Below, in pieces: positions 47,584 to 59,470 of a stretch of DNA of 64,000 nt (within the stretch, counting starts at the first letter, position 1; every line of letters starts with the position of its first letter). Source of the DNA: Tulasnella sp. 424 (taxonomy: Eukaryota; Basidiomycota; Agaricomycetes; Cantharellales; Tulasnellaceae). A program made the translations under genes and the position numbers. The stretch lies in contig WSUB01000015.1 of the NCBI GenBank assembly GCA_019633425.1, positions 310,001 through 374,000 on the forward strand, read 5' to 3'. The notes under the pieces are model-generated. The model was given only the letters and a program-made list of their open reading frames with translations. It was not told where the DNA came from and ran no database searches.

Positions 47584-49165
47584 ATGCTCGCAGGTGCTCG
47601 GTCTTTTTTGCGTTACTCTCCGCCGCATCGCCGTTTTCCTCCTATCGCACAAGCTAGACTGCCAATCACGCTACAACGAACGTTGGCCACCATCATGACA
47701 GAGCAAGCTGTACGTTATTCATCTATATATATTTTAAGATTCAGAAGGGAACGTGGCATCCTTGGCAATGATTGGGTCCCCTTCTTTTATAGCCGGTCAA
47801 ATTCACCGCTGAGGGGGCGGTCTTGATATCGCACACGGATCTGGTCTCAAGACCACAGTCCCTTCAAGCCTCCATCGAGGCGGCTTTCGGGAGCGACCCT
47901 GCTTGTTTGGGCCTAATTGTAGTCACAGACCTCCCAACGGTTTACCCAGCGAGGCGGGAGAGGCTTCTCCGACTGGCAGAGCGATTCTCGGCCTTGCCCG
48001 AGGCGACCAAAGAAAAATACGTCGATGCCTCTAGCAAATACTGGTGCGTTTGTCGTTATTCGGTAGTCTGCGATTCGCAGAGACCTAAATCCCATTCTCT
48101 CAACCCCCGCCTGCAGCTTCGGCTGGAGCCATGGAAAGGAGATCATGAATGGGAAGCCCGACACTCTCAAGGGAAGCTACTATGCCAATCCAATCGTCGA
48201 TGTTCCTCAAGTTTCAGAGGAGCTGAAACAGCAGTTTGCTGAATACTACAGTCCGAATATCTGGCCTGCTGCTGATGAGCAAGGAGTTGAGGATTTTGAA
48301 GCAGCTTTTAAGGACCTAGGCCGGTACGTGGGTTTCAGCGGCTGGCTCGGTAACTTTCCCTATCGGTTTTACGAACTCAAGTTGCCCGTAGCTTTATCTT
48401 CCGGGTTGGTTGCCAGCTGGCTGCTGCTTGCCAGTCTTTCGGTATGTTACGTCGATTGCTCCCTCCGCGAAGTCGGGGTTCACCGTGATGGCATCTACCA
48501 TGCAGCATCCCAGCACCTTGCCGACCGCTCGACCACCCTCGAGAGTTTAATTTCGACGTCTCAAACGACGAAGGCCCGCCTCCTCCATTACTTCCCGCCG
48601 GAGAAGCCCGCAAGCGCTGACGCTTCTGACGATAGCTGGTGCGGCACCCACTTGGACAGTACGTATTATGATAACCCGCTACTTTGGTTTCTTCTAACTT
48701 GCTCATACGTACTCTTATCAGATAGCATGCTGACCGGCCTTTGCTCCGCCTTGTATCTCAAGAAAGAGGGACCTGACGATCTACCTGTCGAAGTTCCTGC
48801 ACCATCTGTCGATGCTGGTCTATACATCCACACTCGAGGTGGGGAGGTGAAGAAGGTCTCTATTCCCAAGAATGCTCTGGCATTCCAAACTGGAGAGGCT
48901 CTTGAACTCTGTACTGCCGGCCGCCTGCGTGCGACCCCGCATCTAGTGAAGGCAGGATCATGGACCCCAGCAGCTGCTTCGGTCTCGAGAGGTATGCTGT
49001 TTCTTATTAAATTTCGGTGGGGATCTCCAGCCTAACGAGGTCATTTCAGAAACATTCGCCCTCTTCATGCAGCCCGATGCATCACAGGTTCTAACCGCAG
49101 ACGACACCTTCGGGACCTTCTCTAAGCGAATCTTCTCTAAGCATTATGACAATGCAAGCATGTAA
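47584..49165 (+). CDS. 2-oxoglutarate/Fe(II)-dependent oxygenase, isopenicillin N synthase-like, 390 aa
   Basis: Exons 47584-47709, 47793-48043, 48117-48323, 48392-48441, 48506-48658, 48722-48991 and 49050-49165 join in frame. Family blocks: an N-terminal DIOX_N-type part (LPTVYPARRERLLRLAERFSALP), FGWSHGKE, TTKARLLHYFPP, and the double-stranded beta-helix with the metal site H-x-D in WCGTHLDNSMLTGL and the distal His in RATPHLVKA. ETFALFMQPD is the usual near-C-terminal strand. Such enzymes couple 2-oxoglutarate decarboxylation to substrate oxidation; this substrate is unknown. The first ~38 residues (SFLRY…RTLATIM) are Arg/Ser-rich without acids and resemble a mitochondrial presequence; translation could also begin at the Met near 47695. 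Confidence 0.87.
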
Positions 49166-49348
49166 AGTTGAAACCCTCCGCTGCAATGGACATTGATTAG
49201 ATGGTATTATAAAACAAGATAATTGGGGGGGGGGGGGGAGAGAATGTATGACGGCTCGTGGAGTAAGAGAGGATACATGAAAACGGCGGCTCTACACGTG
49301 GAATTGCAAGAAACATCTAGGTACAAAACTTGTCGTTGATGGGGTAAA

Positions 49349-52300
49349 TCATGAGGCTTTACTCTCTTGTCGATCGCTAGATCTACTATCGTAACTGAGT
49401 CGTTTACCCAAAGAGGGCTTTGGGATTGCGGAGGAAATCGCGGTCAAGGCGCTACCGAGGCTGACTCGCTTCGGGTTCGGAACGGGTGAAGGGGAGCGAT
49501 CTCCATGCTGCCGTGGGTGGAAACGACGCTCCAGCCTATCCTCCCCCTCCTCCCCAGAAATGACAGACCATTCGCTGGTGCCTTCTTTAGAGTCGTTCGC
49601 GGAGCTATCCGTAACTGATCGGTCAGGAGTGGCATCCACTCGAGACGAACTAGCTGCAACTTCAAGGGGTTCGTGTTCGGGTGTCGACGGTTGCTTGATG
49701 AGACTGCGAGCATATTCGAGATCGCGATATATAGCCTCAACGGCGTTATCAACTCCCTTCTCCTGAAAGTCGGTAGATGGTCGTTAGCAATGGTTCCCTA
49801 GAAACGAGATTCCTCCTCGACGTACCGCTCTAATCTTCTGACCAAGCAGCTTTGCCTTTTCAATCTGCTTGACATCCGTTGTGGCAAGACGAATTGCTTC
49901 AGTCAGGCTATCTACAGTCAGCTTCCGGACTGAGGAGCCAACGTCAAGTGCTTCGACACGATCGCCCCAGAAGAACTGATCTCCAAAGAAGGGCTTAATG
50001 ATGGTTGGAATACCGGCTACCAAGGAACACCCGGTCAGTCTTTACTATTCACATGCCTGCTGTGGAAAGGGCATACCTCGCAAACTAGCTCCCGTTGTTC
50101 CCGCTCCTCCATGATGGCACGCCGCATCGATCCTAGGGAATAGCCAGTCATGGGGAATCGACTTGATTGGGTAGATTTGCGGGGGAAGCTTGATTTCGGG
50201 GACCTCTGGGTGCACGTTGTTCTTCTTTGTGGCAAGTCGATCGGACCATCCTTTCGAGAGAATGGCGTAGACACCACTTTGCTCCACAGACTCCACAACG
50301 GCGCGAGTCATGGCTTCGGGATCAGAAACAACGATGCTTCCGAAACCGATGTATATAACCTTCTTTCCGAGCTGGTGGGCCGTATCGATGAAGGACACCA
50401 AGTCCGCGGGTGGGGTCCATTTCTTCTCGGCACTGTCGTCCGGATCGTCCAGGAACCAATATCCTAGAAATGTCCACACGGAAGTTAGATAAAGACCGCA
50501 GTCGAACCAGGGAACTACTAACCAGTCACTCTGATCCACTCATACCAGTCAAGTGGAGGTGGCACGACGGAAGGACTGAAGTTGTAGAGGAACGGAACGC
50601 GGTGCTGTTCCATCTTATCGAACGTCGTGCTTGAAATGCCAAGAATATTGCGTCTCCAACGGTTAATCTGGCCAGCCATTGCACGCCAGAAAACTTGATC
50701 GAACATGACGTATGTCTGAAACGCCAGGCCGACATCAGTAAGTCAGGACTGAAACCGGCGGAGGCAGAGGCATACCATATAATTGTAGGAACCACCCATC
50801 TGATCGTAAAGCAGTCAGCGATCTGTTAGGAGCGAACTGGCGTAAAGGAGACACACCTTCCTTTCCGGGACTGCGAAGGCGTGTGGGTAGGCTCTTGTTC
50901 GAGTGAATGGCATAGTGAAGGCACGGAAGTATGGGATCCGCAAGGCTTCAGCGATGTGAATGCCAGCCATAGCGCTTGGACTTTCAATGAGGAGATCCGT
51001 TCCTTGGCAAGCCTTCCACGACGTCACGAGCAGGTCATCGAGCCAGCCTCGGAACTAAATGTGTGGATTAGCCAACATTCGCGGTGACAGTTTGCCGGAA
51101 AATATACCTTCTGCAACGTCTCTTTAAGGAAGCCAACCGTGAACATGCCATTCTCGACGCAAATTCTCATGAGTTCCGCAGGGTCGCCACCGACAGCGGT
51201 GAACTGGATCCCGTGCTGCGGGAGGAGTAGAGTGTCAATGGATGAATCGCTCTCACGCAAGTGTGGGGTAGCTCACCCCTTCAACCCAATCCTTGTATTC
51301 CTCATGTGTCGCGATACGGCAAGTGTGTCCGTCTTGTTGAAGCCTCTTGCAAAGAGCGATGTAAGGTTGACAATCTCCTCGGCTTCCAATCGTCAGGCAC
51401 GTGATATGCATCTTCTCCGTTGGTTTGAAGGCGAGGAAGGTGGATGAATTCGAAGTGAACATCACAGCTGGTAAAGTATCCGACTCTGGTGGGGGGCGCG
51501 GTCCGTCCGTGTATGAAGCCGATTCGCCCAGGTAGCCGGCAGGTTCCAATTCTTCCAAAATCAAAGCGTCTTTCTTGGACTGGCTGGGAGCTTCGGGTTC
51601 GCCGGTCTGCAGTCGGCGTTGGACGTCTTCAATTTGCTTGTCCAACAGATCGACAAGAGCGGCGCGTCTTTCGATCGAATTGAACTCGAAGAAAAGCTCC
51701 TCGTGACCCTTGATGATGATGACGAGACCATGGTGCCCGAACCGGAAAGCCTTGGACGGCTCGGTGGAAATAATGTCACGTAATGGGATCTTCATCTATG
51801 AGATTGTCTCGCAGGTCAGGTTGTGTACACCCTCCAAAAGACGTTGGCAAATCACTACCCACCAAGGTCTTCCTCAACGGCTGCCCAGACCGATAGCAGA
51901 AACAATTCGTCGAGACGTAAATCCTTCCGAACAGCGGCAGGACTCGGAATAAGTACCCAGGGAAATCTATCAAAAGCGCTGCATCAGAACGAGGAACCAA
52001 AACTCGCAACAGAGTCCGAGCATAGGGCTTACATCCCAATAATTGCTCCTTTTCATCCAAAGCAAAGTACGATCTAAACTTGTCCACGACCAATGGGTCC
52101 AGACCATCCGACGATCCCGGAGCCTCCAGTATCGAGAATCCAAGCTGGTTACTACTGTCTCCGGTGCCTCCCGATCCGCCTATAATGGACGAACCAGTAT
52201 GACTACCCGTCATAGCACCTCCCACACGAGACTCGTACACCTCCTTCACCCTCGACGCATCGTCGTGATACGCAAACGCACTCTCCTGTGACCCAGTCAC

Positions 52301-55158
52301 ACCGCCGGAAGACGTGCCAAATATCTTTCGATAGGGCGCTTTAAGCAACGCGGGGACGTATCCAGCCAACGAAGAGCTCGACTGGCCGACGGGGTTGCCT
52401 TGAGAGTCGTGTACGTTGATATGGTGGAATGTGTCTGCTTCGTCGTCCGTATGCGGCGGGTACGTATGATCCGGAATCGATGTCACGGGTTGAAGGGTCC
52501 GGACGCTCCCTGGACGAGGCGTATCCGTTGTCGAAGTATCGTCGCGGAAATTGGCTGGAGTGACTGTGTGTCTTGAGGTCGTATCGGTAGAGAGGCGGCC
52601 CGAAGCAAGATTCGTCCCACCAACTGCGGGAGCGTAGCTGATGTGAGTGAAGTCGTCATCGGGAGCTGCAGTCGTGTTAGCATTGGAGGGGGTGGGCGCG
52701 CTCGATCCACGACTGAGTCCCAACAGCGAGGTGAAATGGCTGAGTCGAGAGGTGGTGGCACTGGGTGAAGCCGGGGCTGTTGTCACAGTCGGAGGAGCGG
52801 AAGCAAAGTGCGCAATAGACCCTCCTGGAGCCGAAACCGTTGTCGCCGTCGACCCAGTCGACCCAGTACTTCCAACTGCTTGCAAAACCGATCCCCTGAC
52901 AGCCGTTGTCGTATCCCGAACGGTTGCAGACGGCAGCATCGCACCTGCTTGCATCTCCATCCGATCTTTGTACGCCTGAATCACTTCTTTGATCTGGACA
53001 AGTGCTGCAGGCAAGTTGTGGAAGTACGCGAAGAAATATGAATCAATCGCATAATTGTCGTCCTTGTCCACAACTTTGACTTCGATCGTGTCTGAAAAAT
53101 CCATAGCACCGGATTTCTCGATGTCGATGATGGCAGCGAACGGTAATGAGATCTTCACGCTGTCTCCGTGGTTCTGGGCTTTGAAGATGACTTTCTTGAT
53201 GGCTTTGACCCATTCGTCTCGGCTTGGAATCGAGTCGGCTTGGAGGTGTAAGATCTTCTGGTTTGTGCGGAGCTTGAAGTCTCGCTCGCCGTATGCTTCA
53301 CAGGTGATAGCGTAACGAAGGTCGACGTTGCCGTGCGGGAAGTATGGATCCTTTTCACCCAAGGGTCAATAAATGCCCAATCCAAGGTAAGACGAAAACG
53401 ATAAACACTTACCGCTGAAGACTGGTACCACGATAGCACGTCGTTCTTCAGCACATACCAATGCTTCGACCATCTCTTCGTCCTCGAAGCTTTCTTGGCG
53501 AGGGACCCGGATTTCAATACTTGATCCTTTTGGGTAAAAAAGCACAAAAGCGAATGGAATCAGAACTGTATTCACAAGGCGACTCCCTGCCCGTCTCCTA
53601 CTCACCTCCCTCGCTGGCATATGCGCAAAGAAGCACAAGTGCCCACTCGTCAAGTACATGTAACCTTGCAAAAGCACGCTCCGGAGTAACCAACAGGGCA
53701 TCTCCGCAATGACCTCTTCGACTTCGCGTAGTCCGAAGACCTCTCTCAGCTTCTCGGCCAGCCTCGCTTTGCGCTTCGACCGCACGGTGGCTAGACTATC
53801 TTGACGAGTTTGGTTTGGCAAGAGTAGTTTGGGAGGGAGACCCGAAATTGGTGAAGTCGTAAATGGAGCTGGGGAGCCTCTTCCTTCCGGCGAGAGTAAG
53901 TGAAGGCTTCCAGCAAATGACGTCGTTGCTGGGGAAGGTGCAGTGGGGTCGTATTTGGCCGCAAGAGGTAAAGGCGGAGGTCGATTGGCAGCGGCCGCCA
54001 AGTCAAAGTCTTCATGACTTTCCTCTTCCAGATCGTCTAGCTCGTCGTCAGGCGCTTCAGACTCGCTCGTGGGGCTGAAGTAACCTTCGGCTGGGACGCC
54101 GAGGCGTGATTTGCCCTTGTTGGGTCGGGCAGTAGCTGGTGTTCCTCGGTTCGAACGTGCGACGGGACGATAGATAGCGTGGATGGACGAGGCCATGAAA
54201 TCTAGACCCAAGGCGGTAAATGAATTAAAGAGAGCCGCTTAGGCGAGACAAGCAGGTGAAATAGCACGCCTACTCACCCCGGCGCCCCTCGTTGTCATCA
54301 TCATCACTCCCACTCGAAATAGCAGATTCTCGTCGAGTTCCAATCGAGGGTCTTTCACTGGAGACGGCGTCCTCATCCCGGTCTTCTTCCCAAGGAATGG
54401 CCTGTAAAGCTTGAATAAGAGTTTGGGTTCCCGCACGCATCTGCCCCGTATTGTACGTCAGTGGCTGATTGGCCCATGACGAGTCCCCCCTACTCACCGA
54501 ACCGTCACCCTTGAAAGCACCACCAAGCGCTCCAAACGCTGCCCTGGATGGATAGGCTACAGGAGGAGGGGTTTCAGCGCGAGAGGAGGCTTCGGACGCT
54601 GCGGTTGACTGGGCTTCGCTCGCGACTGTCATTGTGTGAGTGTGGTAGAGCAGTGAGTGATGGTTCGTTGTTAGTTGAAGTTGTTTACGCGTCAATTTGG
54701 CCCGTCAGCATATGAATCATAGGCCCTCCGAGAGTCAGAACGTAGCCACTAGATTTACCTGGATTGGGAGGCTCGCTCTTTGGTGTTCCAGCTCCGCTTA
54801 CATCGGTCCGATTACTTGCTTCGGCACCACTCTCCTCGTTTTCGCCGCTTGTACGAGGCTTCCTGCGTCCAAGGCTTATGCCGCTCATGCTGAGACGTTT
54901 GCTGTGCCTGTTGCTTGAGCTGCCGCCGCTGCTGACTTTACGGTCGGTTGAAGACTTCTTGTTGGAGAGGGACTTGCTCCGACTGAGCTTGTCAAGCGTC
55001 CTCGAGAGGAGGCCTCCTTTCTCTTCTTGCTCATCGCCTTCAGAAGCCGGAGAAGGAGGTACCGAGGGCTTTGGTTGGAGACCGAGTACTGATGGTGATG
55101 TGTCTACTGTTGTTCCGGGGATTGGATTCATGGGTCGGGGTGGGACGGACGATGCCAT
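49349..55158 (-). CDS. ATG26: sterol 3-beta-glucosyltransferase (Atg26/UGT51)
   Basis: Long minus-strand gene, start [15 protein letters not shown] at 55158. Checked joins link 55158 to the exon ending before 54631, then to 54460 and 54211. Order: disordered Ser/Pro-rich head; GRAM domain ([17 protein letters not shown] … [17 protein letters not shown]); PH domain ([34 protein letters not shown]); second GRAM ([19 protein letters not shown]); then GT-B glycosyltransferase ([81 protein letters not shown]). It moves glucose from UDP-glucose to ergosterol; the GRAM/PH part binds phosphoinositides and is needed for pexophagy in some fungi. All key acceptor/donor-site motifs are intact. A 90-residue acidic-basic tail follows the catalytic domain. 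Confidence 0.94.
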
Positions 55159-55777
55159 CCTGGACTGGAATGAGATAGGGGCCCACGAAACGGGAAAGGG
55201 AGGAAGAACGAGATTGGGCTAGTGTGCAATGGAGGGGGATGGTGAGCGTAAAGACGGCAACTGTAGACTTTGACCTTGATGAAGGGCTGGTGTTACTGAG
55301 GCGTGTTGGTGGGAGTAACGGTGTTTGTCTGCTTTTGGGGAGAGTCGAGAATCGACGGTCGACGTCAATCCTTGTATCATTGCTTCTCTCTAAGTTTTTC
55401 TCCCAGGCTACATCGAAATCTCCGTTCACACCCATCACACCTGGTCGGACGCCTTTCCTACGAGCTGACTATCCAGATATGAGCGGTATCAAGCGTTTTA
55501 CATCACTATGATATCGCTTTGGCGTTCCCCGATTCTACGTAGTAGGAGAGGGTTTTGTCGAGGTTGAATGCGTGTTCCGTGTTTCGTCGCATGATTTCCC
55601 ACCCCTTAGCCCCGTGTTTTACTGCGGAGGGTGCTTTGTAATTCTCTATCTTTGAGTGATCTTTTGTTTTTCTTATATAATTTGCCCGTTGATTTTCCTT
55701 TATCGCACGGATCGTTTTGCGCCAGTTTCCTTCCCAATTTCCCTCCTGGTCGCCGTTGACGGCCTGAGACCTTAAGG
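55159..55777. other. promoter of ATG26 and left flank of the Helitron ORF
   Basis: AT-rich from 55640 to 55720. No gene or clear Helitron 5' terminus could be fixed. Confidence 0.35.
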
Positions 55778-57094
55778 ATGATAGCTTGTTTATTAAACTT
55801 GTCTCGCGATCACTTACTAGTCCGCGCTCGTCGCGTTCCCTTTAAACAAACTGATTCTTGGAGGGTCTCTGTTGGGCTTCTTGTTGCGAAGCGCGACAAA
55901 GATACTGTTTCCGCTGCTGTTGTTGACTACTTTCTGTCATGTCTACGCACTGAAGTTCTTTTTGGTGGTGGGTCTCTGTCCCTCGAGGTCGAAGACCGTC
56001 TTCGTGCTTACTTTGGGAGCTTAATCGATATCCTGTTGGTTGATGAGGTTGCAGCGGCGCTTGACCGCGAGCATAGGAACGAGGAACTCCGTCTGAAAAA
56101 AAGGGAGTCGGTACGCGCTCGCCGTGCTGCTGAGAGTGCACATGCTCGCAATGCCCGCCTTGATGCCCGTCGTGCTTCCGAGAAAGAGTCTCGTAAAGCC
56201 TCAGCTGCCGCCGCCATTGCCTCCGCCGTTCAATCTGATTTGGACTATGATTCGTCTTGGCCTCAAATTCCCCCTAACGACTTCCTGGAGGCCTGTTGCG
56301 AGGATTATGCCGCCGCGACTAATAATAAACCTCCTCAGGTCTGTTGCTGTTGCTCCCGCGCGCATCTCGATGTCAAGATTTCTGAGCTTGTTATTGGCCC
56401 TCGATCTCCGGAAATGTCCCTTTTGGAGTCGTTGAAGGTGCCGTCCGGGGACCTTCGCGCTTCCTTTGAATTCCCGTCCTTTCCCCTACTCAACGGATAC
56501 ATGCTCGACGTTTTGGGTTGCGCGTCTCGTTCGGGAGACATTGTTTTTTTTTTCTGTGAAGACTGCCGGAGCACTTTGGGTCGAGGCAAGATGCCCCGTT
56601 TCGCGCTTGCAAATAATCTTTTCCGTAGCCACCTTCCGCATCAGTTTCACGACCTTACGTGGGTCGAAGAAATGGTTTGCTCTATGTATCGCACGACTGC
56701 ACACGTCACTCGCCTTTATCACTCGTCGAACCCGACCGACCCCCTGGTGTTTCACGGAAATACATGTGCACACGATATGAACATCGTTTCAACGGCCACG
56801 GTTCTTCCTCGAACTCCCACTGATATATTAGGTCAGCTTTCTGTGGTTTTTGTTGGTCCTGGTCCTCTGAAGGAATCTGCCCTAAAGTCTGTCTTCCGCA
56901 TCCGAAAAACCAAGGTCTGGGAGTTTTTGATGTGGCTTATAGAAAACAACCCTTTGTACGAGGATAGGAGGATCGCAAAGATTTCATCATGTTGTCCTCA
57001 GCGCCAAAACGCCCATTCCCGGTCACTCCCTCTCGCGCAGCCAAATTTAGCGGAGCCTCCGCTTCCACAGTCAAAGGGACCGACGCCATGGTGA
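55778..57094 (+). mobile_element. Helitron-type N-terminal ORF (DUF6570-like), truncated element
   Basis: One intact 438-codon frame. The middle is a basic helical stretch (KKRESVRARRAAESAHAR … SEKESRKASAAAA), then CCCCSRAHL, FFCEDCRSTLGRGKMP, RFALANNLFRSHLP, DLTWVEEMVCSMYRTTAHVTR, FHGNTCAHDMNIVSTATVLP and VWEFLMWLIENNPLY. These are features of the region that precedes the Helitron-like and Rep/helicase domains in agaricomycete Helitrons (DUF6570). The conserved frame ends about 56985; no Rep HUH motif or Pif1 helicase follows, so the element is a 5' fragment. The last ~35 codons are unrelated in style. Not host-functional as far as can be seen. Confidence 0.75.
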
Positions 57095-57260
57095 TCGACG
57101 GATCACCGTCTGGCCTATCATGGAACCCTGACCGCAAAGAGCGTCCCACTACTCCGACCCCCACAGCACGCTCCACTCGTGGAAGCGGGGCTGCCGGAGG
57201 TTCATCCGCGGTCAGCAAGTCGGTCCAGAACTGGGCAGGTGTCTGCGCGACCGATAGTAA
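56989..57260 (+). other. orphan coding-like segment
   Basis: A second frame starts MLSSAPKRPFPVTPSRAAKF and runs Ser/Thr/Pro-rich to KSVQNWAG, overlapping the end of the Helitron ORF, then enters the tandem repeat. It resembles the head of another ORF cut by rearrangement. No family assigned. Confidence 0.3.
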
Positions 57261-57295
57261 AAATGTACTACAAAACGCCACGTGTTTGCTCAGTT

Positions 57296-57458
57296 CCGCT
57301 TTTCTCTTTGCATACGAACTTCAACAGCTATATCCGATTTCGCTTTGTATACGAGCTTCAACAGCTACATGTCTCCGATTTTCTCTTTGTAAACGCGCTT
57401 GAACAGCTAAATGTCTCCGATTTTCTCTTTGTATCCAAGCTTCAACAGCTAAATGTCT
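57296..57458 (+). repeat. ~42-bp tandem repeat, four units
   Basis: Each unit reads roughly CCGATTTTCTCTTTGTATAC, then GAGCTTCAACAGCTAAATGTCT. Units diverge slightly and the first is shortened. Reading frames across it are repeat artefacts. Confidence 0.85.
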
Positions 57459-58236
57459 TACTCAGCAAAACTCGAATATATTCCCATCTCTAAAATATCC
57501 CGCTAGAATCGGGGACTGGCGCTTGCGCCGCTACGATTCAAAAAGCAATATCGGTCGGCTCCGAGTCTGGATTGGAGTGGTTGGTTCACGTGAATGCACG
57601 GCAGGGTGGGCGGCCGCCGGCAAGTGGCTCCCTATGACCGATAGAATTACGCTGTGGATTGGTCCTCGGTTCAAGTCTAATGGGCGGATCATCGACATTC
57701 GTGACAAGGCATATCTAAGCGAATGTGAAGGTGAAAATGGAGGTAGGACATGCATGACTGGGCTCCGTTGCCGATGAAAGTCGAGCATGCCTGCCCCTGT
57801 TCTCGTTGTGATCATCGGGCTTGTAGTAGAAAGGGAGATATCAAGAATGGAATTACGTTGCTGGTTATTTTCCGAGATTGGAAGTATGACGACATAACAG
57901 AAGTCGAGGCACATAGAAGCCACAAACACTTCATCATCGACGAACGATCTCCATCGAAACACGCATACGCATGCTTCCGCTAAAAATAGTCAAAGACCTG
58001 CAGAATCTTGCATAATCCAGCCTACGAATAGCTCTTTGTTGACAGTGTGGCGTTGAACAAACAAGTTCGCTTTAAGGTGCCTGAAAGGACAAACGATCGT
58101 CTCACAACGCGTGAGATCGCGTTACCGAAGGGCGGAATACGGCCGAGAATGATTAGGAAATGTTATCATCCTGGCCTCGGCGAGGAGGGGATGAAAGTGA
58201 GCCCAAAAAAAAGAACACCGATGAGGCGATGTGTGT
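57459..58236. other. no gene recognised
   Basis: Short open frames on both strands (57523-57777, 57531-57962) lack splice support or family features. Confidence 0.3.
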
Positions 58237-58720
58237 AGGGAAGATGGGCGCCTAACGAGTACGGAACTGGGATATGCTCCTCGCTCCATTTCGCGGCACC
58301 TAAAGGGAACGAAGAAACGACGAATATGGGGCGAAGATGGTTAGGAAACGTTAACTTTCTCGTTCCGCCATTCGGAAACGCGATCTCCCACGTCGTATCT
58401 TCAATTTCCGCGCCTTTTCTTCAACCGTAAGTCTACAGTCCTTCGCCAGTCATTCATGTCCAAGTCCTCTCGAAAATCATATCTTTTATGTGAGCTTTCC
58501 AGGTCTGCAGAGCTACTTTCCATCTTAATAGAGATCTTCCGCTTCGACATTTCAATCCTAACACCAACGGAAGCCCTGGTTGAAGCCAAACTCTGTGTCC
58601 AGTGCCTTATCTCCAGACTGGATCGCTATCATTCTACCAGAGCTGCTGAAAATTATATGATTGCAATTCAACCTAGGCTACCAATGCACCCAGATCAAGG
58701 CTCTACCCCAAGCAGAATAC
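58237..58720. repeat. direct repeat, copy 1 (484 bp)
   Basis: Starts AGGGAAGATGGGCG and ends CTCTACCCCAAGCAGAATAC; collinear with 58970-59470 with small indels. No terminal TG..CA, so LTR status is unsupported. Confidence 0.85.
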
Positions 58721-58969
58721 TGTACTATGCCGGTGTTACCGGGCCATCAGAGACACCGAGACACGCGCCAGAGCGGCGCAACCGTACCGGGGGGACGTGG
58801 TCTAAGCGGAGAGGTCGAGTTGAATGTGGGGACCGGCGGGCCAGGGCAAACCACCTCAGGTCCCCTTACGAATTAGATTTAAGCGATTGGAGTTGCTCTC
58901 ATTGTCAGGGTATTGTGTGCCTACTTAAGAGACCGAAGATCGTTGCTGTTCCTGATTGGCAAGGCGATC

Positions 58970-59470
58970 AGGGAAGATGGGCGCGCAACGAGTACGGAAC
59001 TGGGTTGATACATTTGTTTCATCCTCGCTCCATCTTCGCGGCACCGAAAGGGAACCAAGAAACGACCAATATGGGCGCGGATGGTTACATAGGCAACGTA
59101 ACTTCCTGGTTCCGCTATTCGGAAACGCGATCTCCCACGTTGTGTCTTCAATTTCCGCGCCTTTCTTCAACCGTACGTCTATGGTTTTTCGCCAGTCATT
59201 CCTGTCCTAGTCCTCTCGAAAATCATATATTTTATGAGAGTTTTCCAGGTCTGCAGAGCTACTTTCCATCTTAAAATAGATCTTCCGCTTCGACATTTCA
59301 ATCCTAACACCAACGGAGGCCCTGGTGGAAGCCAAACTCTGTGTCCAGTACCTTATCTCCAGACTGGATCGCTCAGATCATTCTACTGGAGCTGCTGAAA
59401 AATCATATGATTGCACTTCAACCTAGGCTACCAATCCACCCGGATCAAGGCTCTACCCCAAGCAGAATAC
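58970..59470. repeat. direct repeat, copy 2 (501 bp)
   Basis: Partner of 58237-58720. The 249 bases between them are not duplicated. Contains a 15-20-base insertion near 59010 relative to copy 1. Confidence 0.85.

Noticed and set aside
48442..48472. 31-nt intron in the oxygenase gene
   Set aside because: Too short; the acceptor at 48505 gives a 64-nt intron and restores the conserved SQHLADRS…TTKARLLHYF reading.
58237..59470. LTR retrotransposon
   Set aside because: No TG..CA ends, primer-binding site, polypurine tract or pol domain was seen.
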